A stretch of DNA of 64,000 bases, from positions 1 to 64,000 of the forward strand of contig NJFT01000049.1 in assembly GCA_002221725.1 (NCBI GenBank). Reading direction: 5' to 3'. Both the position numbers and the translations under genes were made by a program. Source of the stretch: Scedosporium boydii. Its lineage: Eukaryota > Ascomycota > Sordariomycetes > Microascales > Microascaceae. Positions 31,935 to 44,146 of this stretch are shown here, piece after piece (position 1 is the first letter of the stretch; the number at the start of each line of letters is the position of its first letter). The notes under the pieces were generated by a model. That model made no database searches and was not told the DNA's origin. It was given only the letters and a program-made list of their open reading frames with translations.

Positions 31935-32625
31935 AATTATGGTCATTTTTAGTTATAGAAGCGATTGTGTCGTTGCATATGTCAGGGGACAGGACCAAGG
32001 CGCTTCCAAATGGGATTTATCTCCTCGTGCTCAGGGTATTGTTCATTTCCTTCTTGATCATTTGACATGAATTATTTTCTACGTTTTTCACATATCTCTT
32101 ATCGTGACCTCGTAGGACCAAGGTAGTCAGGAGTTAGGGGCGGAGATCCAGGCCATTCTCTTGCCCTTGGGCCTTGGCCCAGCAATGAAACATTTCATCC
32201 TCGCAAATTGCAATCTTAAATACCTTGCTCCTATCACGAATATTCTACCTCCCTGTTATTAAGACCGGCTGGTATTACGGTGCAACGAATCATCCATCCC
32301 CTTAGTACTTGGCCCGAAAGTCATACGGGGCTTATGTGTCTATCCAGCATCCGGGGTCGGCTTTCGGCCCCGAAAGCGGACTCGGACAACGGACTCGGGG
32401 TTTGGGTGGAAATGCCGTGGAGACTCACCACCACCCTCCGTATCCCAACTTTGTTATATAACCGGCTGCGAACGCATCTTCATTTACTTTTCGCTCTTCA
32501 AGCCAGATCGCCCCTTCAATTACTGTCCTTCCACGGGAAAATAAACACTTTCAGTCTATTGGACAAAATCCCCCAACCTACCGTATTCTTCTTTTGACCA
32601 TTAAGAATTTCGCCACTCTTTCGTC
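31935..32625. other. Intergenic region, promoter of the O-methyltransferase gene
   Basis: No gene seen. A TATA-like TTATATAA lies at about 32454-32461, some 170 bases upstream of the O-methyltransferase ATG. Confidence 0.4.
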
Positions 32626-34006
32626 ATGGCTTCCCCTCTTGCAGACACTCTGAATACACTTGCCCAGAAGCTGGCTAATGCCGCTAACGGCCTCCGATCC
32701 GGCGATTTATCTCTCGAGACCGATATCTTCCAGCGGATGGACCTGATCAAAGCTGGCAACGACCTGATCGATGCGGCCAGCCTGCCTAAGGACAGGCTCC
32801 TGCTGTGGCTACCACAGTTTGCTCATATCACTGCCGTTCGCCTGTTCATCAAGTGGAAAGCATTTGAAAAGATTCCCACTGAAGATGGGGCGGTGATTTC
32901 ATACACCGAATTAGCTGCAAAATTGGGCGCCGATGTATCGCTAATCAGTAAGTTGTCGCAGCTCAGCATTCCATCATCTCGTGCAGTATTGCTCATCAAT
33001 TTCATAGCTCGTTTGGGTCGAGCACTCGTTGCCAATGGCTCTCTCAAGCAAATTGGAGATGACTCCATCGCACACACCGAATTCTCCAAGATCCTCACAA
33101 CTCCTAATCCCCTATGGGCCATGGTGCAACTAGGGTATGGTGGCCATTTTCAATGAAGTTAGACAAGGCTTTGGTACTTACAAGACATAGATTCGACGAC
33201 CAACTAGCCTCCTACGTAGCCATGCCCAAATACTTTGACCGGTTCGGCCTTGCAACAGAGCCGAAGGATCGCCTGCAAACCGTCCTCGCCTTCGCAGAAG
33301 ATCGGCTCGGCTCCTCCGTCTGGGAAATCAACCGTAGTTCGGAAGAACGTCTTAAGATCTCCACCCTCGCCATGGCCGCAGCCGAGGAATTAATGCCTCC
33401 TCTTGGAGCGTACGACCTCAGCTGGGCCGTGGAAGAGGTCAGCAAATCTGAGAATCGGGCACTTGTTGTCGATGTCGGTGGTGGTAGGGGCCAGGCGCTC
33501 AAGGGTATCTTGAAGGTGACTCCCGGGCTTCCACCACATCGATGTGTGCTGGAGGATCTCCCCGAAGTGATTGAAACAACTGGACAAAATGATGCTGAGT
33601 TGGCCGCTGTGGAAATGGTCGGCATGGACTTTCACAAGGAGCAGCCGATAAAAGGTGAGCTTATTGTCCCTCGGGAGCTGGGAGGAGGCGACTAACTTTT
33701 CCAGGGGCCCTCGTTTACTATATGCGCCGTTGTCTACATGATTATTCGGACGAAGAATGCGTAGGAATACTGCAGCAAATTTCAGGTGCCATGGAATCTG
33801 ACAGCAGATTGCTAATTGTTGAAACGCTGCTGAGCAACCCACCGTCCCCGTTCCAGGCCGCCATGGACCTCATGATGATGACGATCTCTGGCAAGGAGAG
33901 GAACCTTGAAAATTTTGAGGATATTACTGGGAAAGCTGGGCTCAAGGTTACGAAGGTCTGTGAAATTCCCGGTGGCAACGCTGTTGTTGAGTGTGCCCTA
34001 GCTTAA
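32626..34006 (+). CDS. SAM-dependent O-methyltransferase, family 2 (COMT type)
   Basis: A 404-residue protein on exons 32626-32947, 33008-33134, 33191-33654 and 33705-34006. The N-terminal 130 residues are the helical dimerisation region. The catalytic Rossmann part has motif I VVDVGGGRGQALKGIL, CVLEDLPEVIETT (SAM-binding acidic residue), and MRRCLHDYSDEECVGIL with the catalytic His in HDYSD. It then has LLIVETLL and MDLMMMTISGKERN, all standard for fungal secondary-metabolite O-methyltransferases acting on phenolic hydroxyls. There is no polyketide or peptide synthase next to it. The nearest biosynthetic gene is the A-T-R reductase about 9 kb away, so linkage is weak. Confidence 0.9.
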
Positions 34007-34851
34007 CCGGGAGTGAGCCGTGAAGCTATGCCACCGTCAAGCAGCTGTATCTTGCTCTCCATCAGCCATCCCATGTTCGCCGTTGGCAAAGAGCTATTGA
34101 AGTGAGGCCGACTTTAAGGGACAGACTTTTGATATATATTTAAGTTCTGCATTAGTTCTTCTCGCCTCTTCTGTGACTATTGCTATTTAGAGACCAGCAT
34201 GATCCTGCGATAGGTATCGGACTATCGGACCCAATTATTCTCGGCACTCATTTCATTGTGGAAACAGGAACCGGCACCGGGAAGCCTGGTAAAGTCGGGT
34301 CCATCTACTGGAGAATCTGGGCTTCACTTAGCCTGAATCGACAACCACGGAAATTGCTTCTCACAACCGACCAATCCCTGCCTCCTTCTGCTACCGCGTC
34401 TCCAGACACAAAGGAATATCAGTCAAGTTTATTACTCGAGCCATCGGGGTTCTTTCCTCCGTTTATCCACGGCGACCTACTTTGCCTAACCCCGCAAAGG
34501 TTGAAGTATTCTGGGATCGATATTCCGGCAAGTTCAATGAGGCCAATGGATGCGCATTCCCCATTGAACCGCTAATCCCCGCACGGGAGTGCGTAGAAGA
34601 CATAATGAGGCGATGGGGGAACACCGTTGGATGCTTAAAAGGGACCTTGGAGTCCGAACTGCGGAGAATTGATGGTCCCACTTGTCCAGTTGCAGTCTAC
34701 CCCGACTCAACGGCTTCCAGTCTCTGCTCCACTCTTTTGCAGTGTCCGCTCTGCTACTCCCACTCTCTTTGGAGATTTGTTTCATCGTGAAGAACTGATC
34801 GATTTGAACACTCGCTTTATTCTTTTAAGTCTTGAGAAGGTAATTTTTACA
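34007..34851. other. Intergenic region, no gene seen
   Basis: No gene I can support between the O-methyltransferase stop and the aldose 1-epimerase ATG. Open frames on both strands overlap each other and have no family resemblance. Confidence 0.4.
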
Positions 34852-36566
34852 ATGGTCTCTTACAAGCTTCAATTTCTCGTCTGGGCGACAGCCGTCGCCG
34901 GTGCTCTCGCGGAGGACTTTGAGCCGGGCGAGGACGGCAAGTTCACGATTTCCAGTGACGGGCTTGTTGCAAAGGTGCGTACGCGAGGTTCTATGTGAAG
35001 AGGCGATACCTAACGAAAAGAACACAGTTCATTCCTTACGGCGCTACCCTGACCAACCTGTTCGTCAAGGACAAGAATGACGAGGATGTTGATGTCGTAC
35101 TCGGATATGACGATCTCTCGCGGTACCGTATGTAAAATTCCGCCAACACCTGGCATGGCGGATGTCGAGCTGTACCATTCCCATGGTTTGGGCTCAGTAT
35201 TATCGTTCGATTTCATGTTCAGTAGCGTTTGAAGACGTTTGCAAAGAATTCCCCGAGAATTAACACACAATTCTTTGTGCAGCGGACGACCCCGGCCACC
35301 CGGTCTACAATGCTATTCCTGGACGTTATGCCAACCGTATCGGCCACGGCGAGTTCACCCTCGACGACCAGGTCTACGAGACGGAACAGAATGACGGCAA
35401 CAACACCCTACATAGCGGTACCAACAACTGGTCCTTCCGCGACTGGAACGTGACGGCCGTTTCCGATGACTCTATTACCTTCTCCATCTACGATGCTGAA
35501 GGCGAGTCCAAGGGATTTCCCGGCGATGTCTACGCCAACGTCACGTACAGCGTTGCTGGCAGCACTTGGAAGATCTCCATTGAGGCTACGGCACCTACCA
35601 AGAGAACCCGTTCGTTTCTTCCAGCCTCTGGCTACTATTGCTTGGAACTTACTGACATTTTGAACTAGCGCTCCTACTTACGCAACACACGTACTTCAAC
35701 CTTGATGCCTACAAGAACCCCGAAACCGATCTCATCTGGGACCACGTCCTCTATCTGCCGTACTCAGCCCGCTACCTCGAGGCTGACCAAGGCGCCCTCC
35801 CTACCGGCAAGATCCTCACCGCCAAGCCCGGCTCCATCAACGACTTCGCCAGCGCCGCTTCTCTCCCCTTCGGCCACCACAAGGATGACCCTGCCTTCAA
35901 GGGCAACTGCGGCGCCGATGGAGCCTGCGAAGGCTATAACGGCTACTGGCTCATCGAAGATGCCCCCGAAGATGCCGTCGTCGCCACGCTTGCCAGCGCC
36001 TTCTCCGGCATTAAGGCCGAGCTCAAGACTGACCAGCCAGGTGTTGTCATTTACTCTTGCTCGTGGATGGGCGGTGATCAAGAGTTGAAGAATAGCACCC
36101 AGGGCATCGAAGGGAGGACCAAGGTGGAAAAGAGCTCTTGCGTTGCTATCGAGGCCCAGGATTACCCTGATGGCATCAACCAGTAAGTAATGTCTTATTT
36201 TGTATTCAGAAGTATTGAGTTGGGTGCTAATCATTTCGTAGCCCTGAGTGGGATAGACTTGATGCCCAGATCACGGGCCCTGATGAGATTTACACTTGGG
36301 AGAGCTCGTGGACTTTCGGTCTGCTTGGGGAATCGACTGGCGAGGGCGAGGGCGAGGGCGAGAAAGATGCCTGTGAGGAGGAGGAAGAGGAGGAACCTGT
36401 AAAGGAGGAGCCGCCTGCGGAAGAAGAGGAAGCTCCTGAGGAGGAAGCCCCTGAGGAAGAAGCCCCCCCCGAGGAAGAAGCCCCTGAGGAGGAGGCACCT
36501 GAAGAGGAGGCACCCGAGGAAGAGGCACCTGAGGAAGAGGCACCTGAGGAAGAGGAAGAGCCCTGA
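34852..36566 (+). CDS. Secreted aldose 1-epimerase with acidic Glu/Pro repeat tail
   Basis: A 462-residue protein on five exons: 34852-34974, 35028-35127, 35283-35609, 35669-36182 and 36242-36566. Residues 1-20 are a signal peptide (MVSYKLQFLVWATAVAGALA). The galactose mutarotase fold follows: PYGATLTNLFV, VVLGYDDLSRY, NAIPGRYANRIGHGEF, NNTLHSGTNNWSFRDW, LLTQHTYFNLDAY (catalytic-type His) and AIEAQDYPDGINHPEWD with the Glu expected to act as base. Such enzymes interconvert alpha and beta anomers of sugars, here outside the cell. Unlike typical family members, which end near the WESSW strand, this one adds about 70 residues of EEEAP repeats after a GEGEGEGEKDAC stretch. Confidence 0.9.
36418..36563 (+). 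repeat. Coding repeat: (E)EEAP units in the epimerase tail
   Basis: About nine 15-bp units encoding E-E-E-A-P with slight codon variation (GAGGAGGCACCT, GAGGAAGAAGCC and so on). The coding strand is strongly purine-rich. Confidence 0.85.
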
Positions 36567-37098
36567 AGCCTGAACTATTAACTTGCTGATTGAAGGACCC
36601 ATCTCCATTTCGTGTGTATATTTTTCTCCGAGGTGTGCGATTTCCCTTTTCGGACAGCCTTCGTTCTTACTTTCATTTCAAATCGATATCATCTCTTGAA
36701 GATTATTATGATGCATATCGTGTATTGTTTCATTGGTAGTCGCCAATGCTAACTTTGATAGGGCAGCCCAAGACCGTGAACGTGAATCGATCATATTAAA
36801 ACATGTGAGATTGTAAGAGTTTGCCATATAATCAGATGGATTTATTCCGAGTTAACTCGTGTACAAGGTAAACATATCCACTATAATCGATTTTCATGCC
36901 ACTTTGGACCTGCTTTAGACTGGCGAAGATCTGTCAGCAAGCTGATCGAGAAGTGTCACTGTTTTGGGCCAGCCCTAGGCGCGGAGTCACAATAAACCTC
37001 CCGGAGAATCGAGGATTCGCATACGGTTTGGTTCGCCTGGCACTTCAACTATAGTTAAAACTTTTAAACGAAATCTCTTTGTACGCAAGAACTGCACT
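36567..37098. other. Convergent intergenic region, nothing seen
   Basis: Lies between the 3' ends of the epimerase and the class I methyltransferase genes. Confidence 0.4.
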
Positions 37099-37872
37099 CT
37101 AAGCCTTCTCTCCCAAACATATCAGATACGTAAACTTCATCATCTCCCCTTGCCCTTCCGTGGGTTCGCCATCCTTGAACTCCCCGGAATACTTCTCAAC
37201 CATTTTGGTATGATCCCACGCCACTTCGACCCGCACGTTCTTGAAACCAACCTCCTTCATCAGTGCGGCCATCCACTCCCGCGGGACCCCATGACGTTCG
37301 ACTCCCTCCATCTTCGACTCGGGATGGAACCGCCTTGCCTCGGGCCCAAAATCCTCAAAGTCCGTGAGAGCTATCACACCACCCTCCTTCAAACAGCCCA
37401 GCATTGTCGTCAAAACCGGTTTGAGATCCGCAATGTGATGCAGGACCAGATGCGACGTGATTAGGTCGTACTTGAGTCTCGGTCCATCGGGGTTGGCTTC
37501 GTCCGCCGGCGGAAGTCTCTTGTCCTCTGGGTCTTCGAGCAAAAGTGCGAGAGGGAGGATGTTTCGAGGGGCAGTCGGAGAGCTCAACTTTGACGAGAGG
37601 ACGTCAATCATTCCCTTGGCCGCGTCAACGGCTACCAATCGGCGAGCAGCGGGGGCGACTTCGAAGCTAAGTAACCCAGTTCCGCAGCCGATTTCGAGGA
37701 CGTTCGGCTTCTCCTTCTCCTGGCCGAATAGAGAAGGTAGATATTTTTGAATAGCTTTCCAGGCCTCGAGGCTCATGGCGCGGACGAAAGGATTGTTGTC
37801 CCATGCGGCGGCCTCCGCATTAAAGCGCTCATTGCCGATACCGGTCTGTGCTTGCGTCGTTGACTCCGACAT
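37099..37872 (-). CDS. Class I SAM-dependent methyltransferase
   Basis: A 257-residue single-exon protein. I chose the ATG at 37872 because the 59 codons upstream in the same frame look unrelated to the family. Motif I is NVLEIGCGTGLLSFEVAP, followed by LVAVDAAKGMIDVLSSKL, YDLITSHLVLHHIADLKP and GGVIALTDFED. Together they mark a UbiE/methyltransferase-11 type enzyme. The C-terminal GVPREWMAALMKEVGFKNV closes the fold. Fungal relatives are soluble and their substrates are mostly unknown; the neighbourhood does not indicate one. Confidence 0.85.
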   Translation of the reverse strand: MSESTTQAQTGIGNERFNAEAAAWDNNPFVRAMSLEAWKAIQKYLPSLFGQEKEKPNVLEIGCGTGLLSFEVAPAARRLVAVDAAKGMIDVLSSKLSSPTAPRNILPLALLLEDPEDKRLPPADEANPDGPRLKYDLITSHLVLHHIADLKPVLTTMLGCLKEGGVIALTDFEDFGPEARRFHPESKMEGVERHGVPREWMAALMKEVGFKNVRVEVAWDHTKMVEKYSGEFKDGEPTEGQGEMMKFTYLICLGEKA

Positions 37873-38272
37873 GACTTCGGTTTGAAGACTTTGATTGCAA
37901 AGGTTCGGGATGAAAGTGTCGCAAGTTTCCGACGCCTGGGCGAGGTATTTGTTACTCCTGTAGAGTTGAGGATGTGGCAACTCGCTCCGACATGGACAGT
38001 ATTGGCTCCGGTTGAGCGGAGATGAGATGGGCTTCAACTTAGCTTCCACTCGAACTTGCTCGATCAGTTAGCCCGTCTTTAGTCTAATAAAGAGGGGATC
38101 AATTCATTAGGTAATCGCAGCATGTTCATTTAAGATGTTCCCGAGGTCCACCTCGTCGGGGAGTTATAATTTGTATTACGACGAGACTGAGCTTTAAATC
38201 CTCCGAGACCAAACAAGAAACTATTAAATCCTCCGCAATCTCCGCTCCGAGCCTCCGACTCACTCATAATTA

Positions 38273-39178
38273 TTACAGCTTCAACGCATAGAGCGCACCG
38301 AGATTCGTTCCCGCATAAAGCACATCGCTATCCTCCTGCGTCCTTCCAAATGCCAACGACGTGACGGACGTAACGTTCCACGCCGGCACCACAGTTCCAT
38401 TTCTGAAAATCTTGACAATGCCCTGGTCGATTTGCCCGACGTAGGCGATGCCGTCTCCATCGACGGCTATGTCAAGCGGGCTGTTGGTGAGGTTCGCAAC
38501 GACATTGACCTCACCGACTTCGGCGGTGCTCGGGTCGATGGGAACCCTGCCAAAGGCGTTTCCAAAAGTGTTGGTATAGTAAATCTCCTCTTTGTAATAC
38601 CGAATGCCGTGGATCGCCTCGGGAATGGCCGCGTCCTCCGCCGGTTTGAACGCATCATCCTCGCCAACCGTACTATACTTGCCCGTAGACACGGAAACCC
38701 TAATTATCTTTCCCTCCGCGGCATCGGCGACGAGAACAGTATCGCTGTCGAACGTAGCCGCGCCAAGTAGGAATCCCCCCTCAGGAACCTCTGCGATGAG
38801 CTCCGCCACGGGTTCCTCCTCTGCTATATTGACCTTCCAGACCGACCAGGTACCCGCCTGTACCGTAAAGTCGGCCGTGCTGAAATTTCCGGCAACGAAG
38901 GCGAATACGTCATGCTCGACTTCGGTAATGCCCGTCAGGCCGAGGGTGTTGGGGATGGAGAGGATCTTCTTGGATTCCTTGCTGAGGGGGTCGATTGTCC
39001 ATAGCTCAGGGACGTCTAGGCGATTCACGACGAGCTGGCCATTTTCACGGACGGAGATACCTTCGAGCCAAGCGCCTTCGATGGTGAGCAGCGGAGCTGG
39101 CGGCTGTTGGCGTTTTACGCATGCGGCGGACGTGAGAGCCACGGTCGCGAGGGCAGCTGTGATGCTTGATAGGTGCAT
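38273..39178 (-). CDS. Secreted six-bladed beta-propeller protein (SMP-30/gluconolactonase-like)
   Basis: A 301-residue single-exon protein. Residues 1-19 are a signal peptide (SSITAALATVALTSAAC) followed by a Kex2-like KR. The rest repeats strand patterns of a six-bladed propeller: IEGAWLEGISVRENGQLVV, GLTGITEVEHDVFAF, GAATFDSDTVLVADAAEGKI, GIRYYKEEIYYTNTF, PLDIAVDGDGIAYVG and TSLAFGRTQEDSDVLYAGT. This is the fold of secreted fungal gluconolactonase-like proteins. The usual metal-binding acidic residues cannot be assigned by eye, so lactonase activity is only a possibility. Confidence 0.8.
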   Translation of the reverse strand: MHLSSITAALATVALTSAACVKRQQPPAPLLTIEGAWLEGISVRENGQLVVNRLDVPELWTIDPLSKESKKILSIPNTLGLTGITEVEHDVFAFVAGNFSTADFTVQAGTWSVWKVNIAEEEPVAELIAEVPEGGFLLGAATFDSDTVLVADAAEGKIIRVSVSTGKYSTVGEDDAFKPAEDAAIPEAIHGIRYYKEEIYYTNTFGNAFGRVPIDPSTAEVGEVNVVANLTNSPLDIAVDGDGIAYVGQIDQGIVKIFRNGTVVPAWNVTSVTSLAFGRTQEDSDVLYAGTNLGALYALKL

Positions 39179-42100
39179 TGTGATGAAATATTTCGGGAAC
39201 GGAGGTTCGTGGAAGTTTGGAGCTCAATTGACGAGCAAGGTGAAAGAGAGAAGTAAGTTCCGCTCTTTGCTCACCGAAATATAACATGGGATCGGGGACG
39301 CGTCCAACTATAGCCTTCTCCTCTTGTCTTATCTCGCCATCTTATTGTTGGCTCCAGCTCCTCAATTATTGAGCTGACCGTCTTCCCCTCTCGATTTCAT
39401 CTATTCACATTGCGTGGGCCCAAATACAAGCAATGGGATATGACGAGATGGACCCTGTTAAGGTATAACCCCGTCCTCCGTTCTGCGAGGGCACCAAAAG
39501 CCTATCAGGGCGGGTCGAGGCCGATTGGATGTCTAATGGGTGAGACGGGGTAGGATAGCATTTATCCGTCGAGTGAGCGGGTGAGATCTGTGGCGAGATG
39601 GAATTGCCGAATCATGGCGAGAATTGAAATTACAGTTCTGGCAATCTATCTCACTTATGAAATTCAATTTATCGCGTCATGGAAGCTCTGCTCGTAGCAT
39701 TCCAGTCCATCATCCCCGGCTCGGATGAGGGAATGGCTTTTGGCGAATAGGAGCGAAGAGGGCGGACAACAGGCAGATGGAGATGATATACTTTGTTACG
39801 TGTTTCAGGTTTTCTGTTTGACTTACTTCCCCACTAATCCGATGGTGCGGAACTTGATTATCAGCCCTATTAACCCTGCATCGAAGCCAAGTGGCAATGT
39901 ATTTGGCCCAGCCTGATGGTGTGTGGCGGAGGAGAATTCGAGTCGGAGAGGAAGGCGCAAGTTGCGTGTATGTAGGGGTCAGGACTCAGGGCGGCAGGAC
40001 TACTTAGGGCCTAAAAATACCGTTTACGGGGAAAGGGGCCTGGGGGAAGAAAACACGTTCATGTGTAACATCAAGCTCAGATCTCGGATTTACGTGATGT
40101 TTCGCGAGCTGGACAAAGCGGGTTTTAACTGGCCTTTTCTGCCTTTCGAAAATATCTAGGAAAGCCACTAAAAATCCTAAGAATTTGCAATTCAGCCTCA
40201 GCTTGAGTCTCGCCATCCAAACTATGAAGGAAGGTATCTAATACTTGCTATCCGGGAAGTCTACCTCGTCCAAGAAGACCCAAGGCGCAGATACGAAATG
40301 TCAAATCCGAAGGCAGCCTCCCACTGATAGAAAAGTGCACGACAGTCTTCTAGGATACTTGTAATGGGAATAAAAGGAGAAGATAAATATAGGAAAGAAG
40401 AAAGAAAAGTACTATTTATCGCCCCAAATCGGGCTACCCTCCATTCTTGGGCGGGCGCTCAATATCCTCGCACCCACTCAATCCCTTTAGCAGAGCAGCC
40501 GCCTCCCCTCCATCTCCCCCACATATACTGCCGGGAGTGGGATCAGTTATCTCGATTATATTCGGCTCCCCCTTCGGTGGTTGCGTGGGGTTGTTGTGGG
40601 TCCGCCCGTCGGGAGCTTGCTTGTTGCTGTTTAGAGTGTTCCAGGGGTCATCTGTCCTAGAGTGCCAGTCGTCGAGCATATTTAAGAGTGGGATGTTCCC
40701 AAAGGAAAGTGCGGCATGGTCCTGCGCGAGGGCTGAGGGGGCAGTATTTTTGGGGGGACTCAAAGGCTTGTCCTGGTTTTACTGTTAGTAGGCCTGCCCC
40801 CACGACACTTCCCTGTGTCTCTGCAAGGGATGTTGCGATTGCGTAAAAGTGATTCTGCTCACTGCGTCTGCATCGGTGGCAACGAGATCCGTATTCAGGT
40901 CCGTCGAGGAGGTGAGCGTCTGCTTAGGGGGGCTAATAGTTGTGGACACACTCGGCTCGGTTTCCGCTGCCGTTCGCTCAGGTTTGGGCCTCAGTGCTAA
41001 AGTGACCGGCAAAAGAACCTCTGGGGATTTTCTCGCCGTGCCGACAGTAGTTTCGGCGCACATGATGTCGAAAGTACTGATATGATTTGTATCTAGAATA
41101 AAATCGATATATTTTAGTAGATGAAAAATCACTCAGGGACAATAGTTGATTCTTTGGGACACAGGCACGAAGAGAGCGGTTCGCATATTTTATATATCGA
41201 AGATCTAGATAAGGGCGAAAACATCCGGCAACAACTTCATAGGTTGGGAACTGGGCAAGAGGTCCTCCAATAATTTGGGTAATTCTCGCCATCGGTTAGC
41301 CAAAAGACGACTGACATCGTCCCTTGGCTTGTTCGCTGTTCGCCTCAATCTGTTGCCGAGCATGTCAAGTCGCATCGCGCATCGGGCTAATCGGTCCCTG
41401 GCTAATCGGTCCCTCGCCCCAAAATCCCATATTTCTACTTCTTATGGCCTCACTCTGTACATTAGATGTTGCCCTTACTCGGTGATGGCTTTCGCCGGCC
41501 GTCATGGACGAGGGCCATCATCCCTTCGAGCAACGGGATCCTCCTCTGCCATCGTTGCTGTCTTGACGATTGTCGTATGATCGATACGGAGCGGCCAAAA
41601 GCAGGCGATGTATTGGGAAGTGTTACAGCAAGAAACGGCCCTAAAGGAGCTTTTTACGGAGATGCAGAGGTGGATACAGAATACGTAGTAGGCGAACCAG
41701 GCGGGCCAGGATTAGATGCAGCTGGGTGCTGTCAGGATCCATCACGGGTTACTACAATAAATTAGCAAGGCACTGATTCCAGTTGGGTAAGTCCATCATG
41801 TCCATTTTCCTGTTATCTGTTCACCCTGTCGGGGTTGGAAATACCTTCCCAATCAACTCAAGCAGAGGGGGGTTGATATCAACTGCTTTTTTGTGTTGCC
41901 TTCCACTCAAGCATCCTAGTGGACAGAGAGGTGGCGGGAGGGCTGTGAATCCTGCAGGAAGAAGAATTTTACTACGGTGACGGGAGGGGTTCTCGGTCAC
42001 CGGTATACTTCTCGCTGATTGCGAGCGCGAGGCGCAAGGCAGCGATGCAGATACGCAGTCTCCCCTGCAGCTTGGAGAGAAGAGAACACGGAAATATGAC

Positions 42101-43119
42101 ATAGAATGCACTATTTAGACTTGTTCAAAGGTTGGAAACACACTCCCCTCACCTTGTAAGGCCATGGCTGTGTTGGCTGTAGCATTTCTGCTCGAAACGA
42201 AGTGATATTCCTGCGCCATGGTCGGTGGTGCGCGCCCCATGTTCCCCTCAAGACAACGGAAACGGTACCTTCGGAATAGGGCTGCTAACCACCCTCTAAG
42301 GCGAACCATGGTTAGATAGCTGCGTCACTCGCCATTTATAAATGAACGAAACTGGTGTGTGGAGGAATGATTGCCAACGCGACAGATAGTCTTCGGCTTG
42401 GGGGAGCCTAACCTCTAAGACCTAGACACGTTTCCCTCAACTAGATAGTGGCTTCGAAATGTGACCGTCTTCGCCGTGAACGTTCGCCTTGAGATTCTCG
42501 GAATAGTGGTCGGTGAGCGGGGCATGCAAGATGTGAGGAAGCTTTAACATTTTGGAAGACCGACTATGACAGTCATTACAAGAAGAGGGAATTTTGAGAA
42601 ATTTGGAGAAGAAATAAGTAGGTTCTAGTCTTTGAAAGCGTATAAGAGAATAAATCGCTCTCCCTATCACGCCCATCCCATTCGCTAACCCTACCTTTCG
42701 ATGCTTTGACCATCGGCCCCATCCTCATAGATTGTTCCACCAATAGACCTCCCTCGAACTCCGACCAATGATCAATACTTGGAATTCCTTAAGTGCAGGC
42801 TCTGACTGGATCTAAACCGACGCGAATAAGCTCTCCGCGTTCATCATGCATGTGTCCGTCACATCGCCATAGGATAAGCTTTGAGGGGACCCGCCCATCG
42901 CCGCAGCTTGTGGATCAACATGGACACGCCACGCTACCGAGGCACCCCGCATTCTGTCCCCGGACTTAACGATCCAGTCGTCATCAACGTATTAAGAATA
43001 GAAACTTCCCCACAAGTCGGACATTTTACCCTTCCCCAGCACCAGCGGTCCCAAGCGCCCGTTTTATCGTCCTCATTTCACAATTTCAATTGCTGTACTC
43101 GTTAGTAACGACGCTGACC
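39179..43119. other. Gene-poor region of 3.9 kb
   Basis: No gene I can support. On the minus strand, two neighbouring frames at 41132-40785 and 40763-40434 are Ser/Thr/Pro-rich and could be exons of one unknown protein, but the splice joining them would be only about 36 nt and the second lacks a start. A 15-bp unit GGCTAATCGGTCCCT occurs twice in tandem near 41385-41415. No tRNA was seen. Confidence 0.4.
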
Positions 43120-44146
43120 ATGGCCCCATCCGCCGAGGACGCAACAGTCGCAGTTGCTAGCGGGCCGGATGCAACGGTTGTCTCGTCTGGTCTCGCTGGC
43201 ATCGGGCCCCGCAAATTTGCCGACCCTCATGAGGAGCGGCAGTATCTGAAGGGCAGACTCGCTTTGGCGTTCCGCATTTTCGCGAAGCTTGGTTTTGATG
43301 AAGGGTGAGTGTCTTGTTCGGCAAAGGAGCCGCCTCCCGTTGCCCAGCTTGCTCACGATGATGGGACAGTGTTGCTGGTCATATCACGGTCAGGGTAAGG
43401 TTATCAGCCTCTCCAAGTGATGGCATTCGTTTAACGGAGTATCTAGGATCCCGTTGAACCAACGAGCTTTTGGGTGAACCCGTTCGGCGTCGCATGGCCT
43501 CTGTTGAAGGCCTCGGACCTCATCCGTGTAAACTCCAAGGGCGAAGTTGTCGAAGGTGGTCCAGTCAGATTGCTAAACAATGCGGGTGAGTGCATTCCAT
43601 TTTCTCGCTATTTGTCTGCTCGTCTAATCTAGTCTTTTCCATAAAGCCTACATGATCCATCATGCTGTTCATGAGGCTCGCCCCGAAATCAACTGCGTCG
43701 CTCATTCGCACTCTGTCCACGGGAGGGCCTTCTCCACACTCGGCCGATCCATTGATATCATTACCCAGGATTCGTGTGCATTTTACAATGACTTGGCCTT
43801 CTACAATTCATTTGGAGGTATAGTTCTTGGTGCGGAAGAGGGTATCCGCATCGCTGAGGCGCTGGGGAACAAGAAAGCTGCTATTCTGGCGAACCACGGT
43901 CTGCTCACGGCTGGTAAGAGTATTGAGAGCACCGTCTTCTGGTTTATGAGTCTCGAGACCTGCTGCCGCGTTCAACTTCTTGCCGATGCGGCTGCTGCCG
44001 GTCGGGGAGGGAAAACTGTGAAAATCGAGGATGAGGAGGCGGCGTATACGTATAAGGCGGTTGGCAGTGAACTCGCAGGCTGGTTCTCTGCCCAGCCAAC
44101 GTTTAAGCTTATGGAGCTCGAGAGTGGAGAAGATTATACCTCCTGA
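43120..44146 (+). CDS. Class II aldolase/adducin-family protein
   Basis: A 282-residue protein on exons 43120-43304, 43370-43394, 43447-43585 and 43647-44146; the 25-nt second exon is in frame. The fold is shown by GHITVRDPVEPTSFWVNPFG, the metal site AHSHSVHGRAFSTLG, AEEGIRIAEALGNKKAAILA and NHGLLTAGKSIESTVFWF. The His residues of HSHSVH and NHG are the expected zinc ligands. Bacterial relatives cleave sugar phosphates such as fuculose phosphate. The large fungal group is uncharacterised, and many may act as dehydratases or decarboxylases. The cytoplasm is the likely location, as there is no signal peptide. Confidence 0.9.

Noticed and set aside
32626..37872. O-methyltransferase and class I methyltransferase as part of a secondary-metabolite cluster with the A-T-R reductase
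   Set aside because: Too far apart, with kinase, secreted and sugar-enzyme genes between them, and no shared promoter element noticed.
40434..41132. Two Ser/Thr/Pro-rich minus-strand frames that might form one gene
   Set aside because: The joining intron would be about 36 nt, the second frame lacks an ATG and no family is recognisable.
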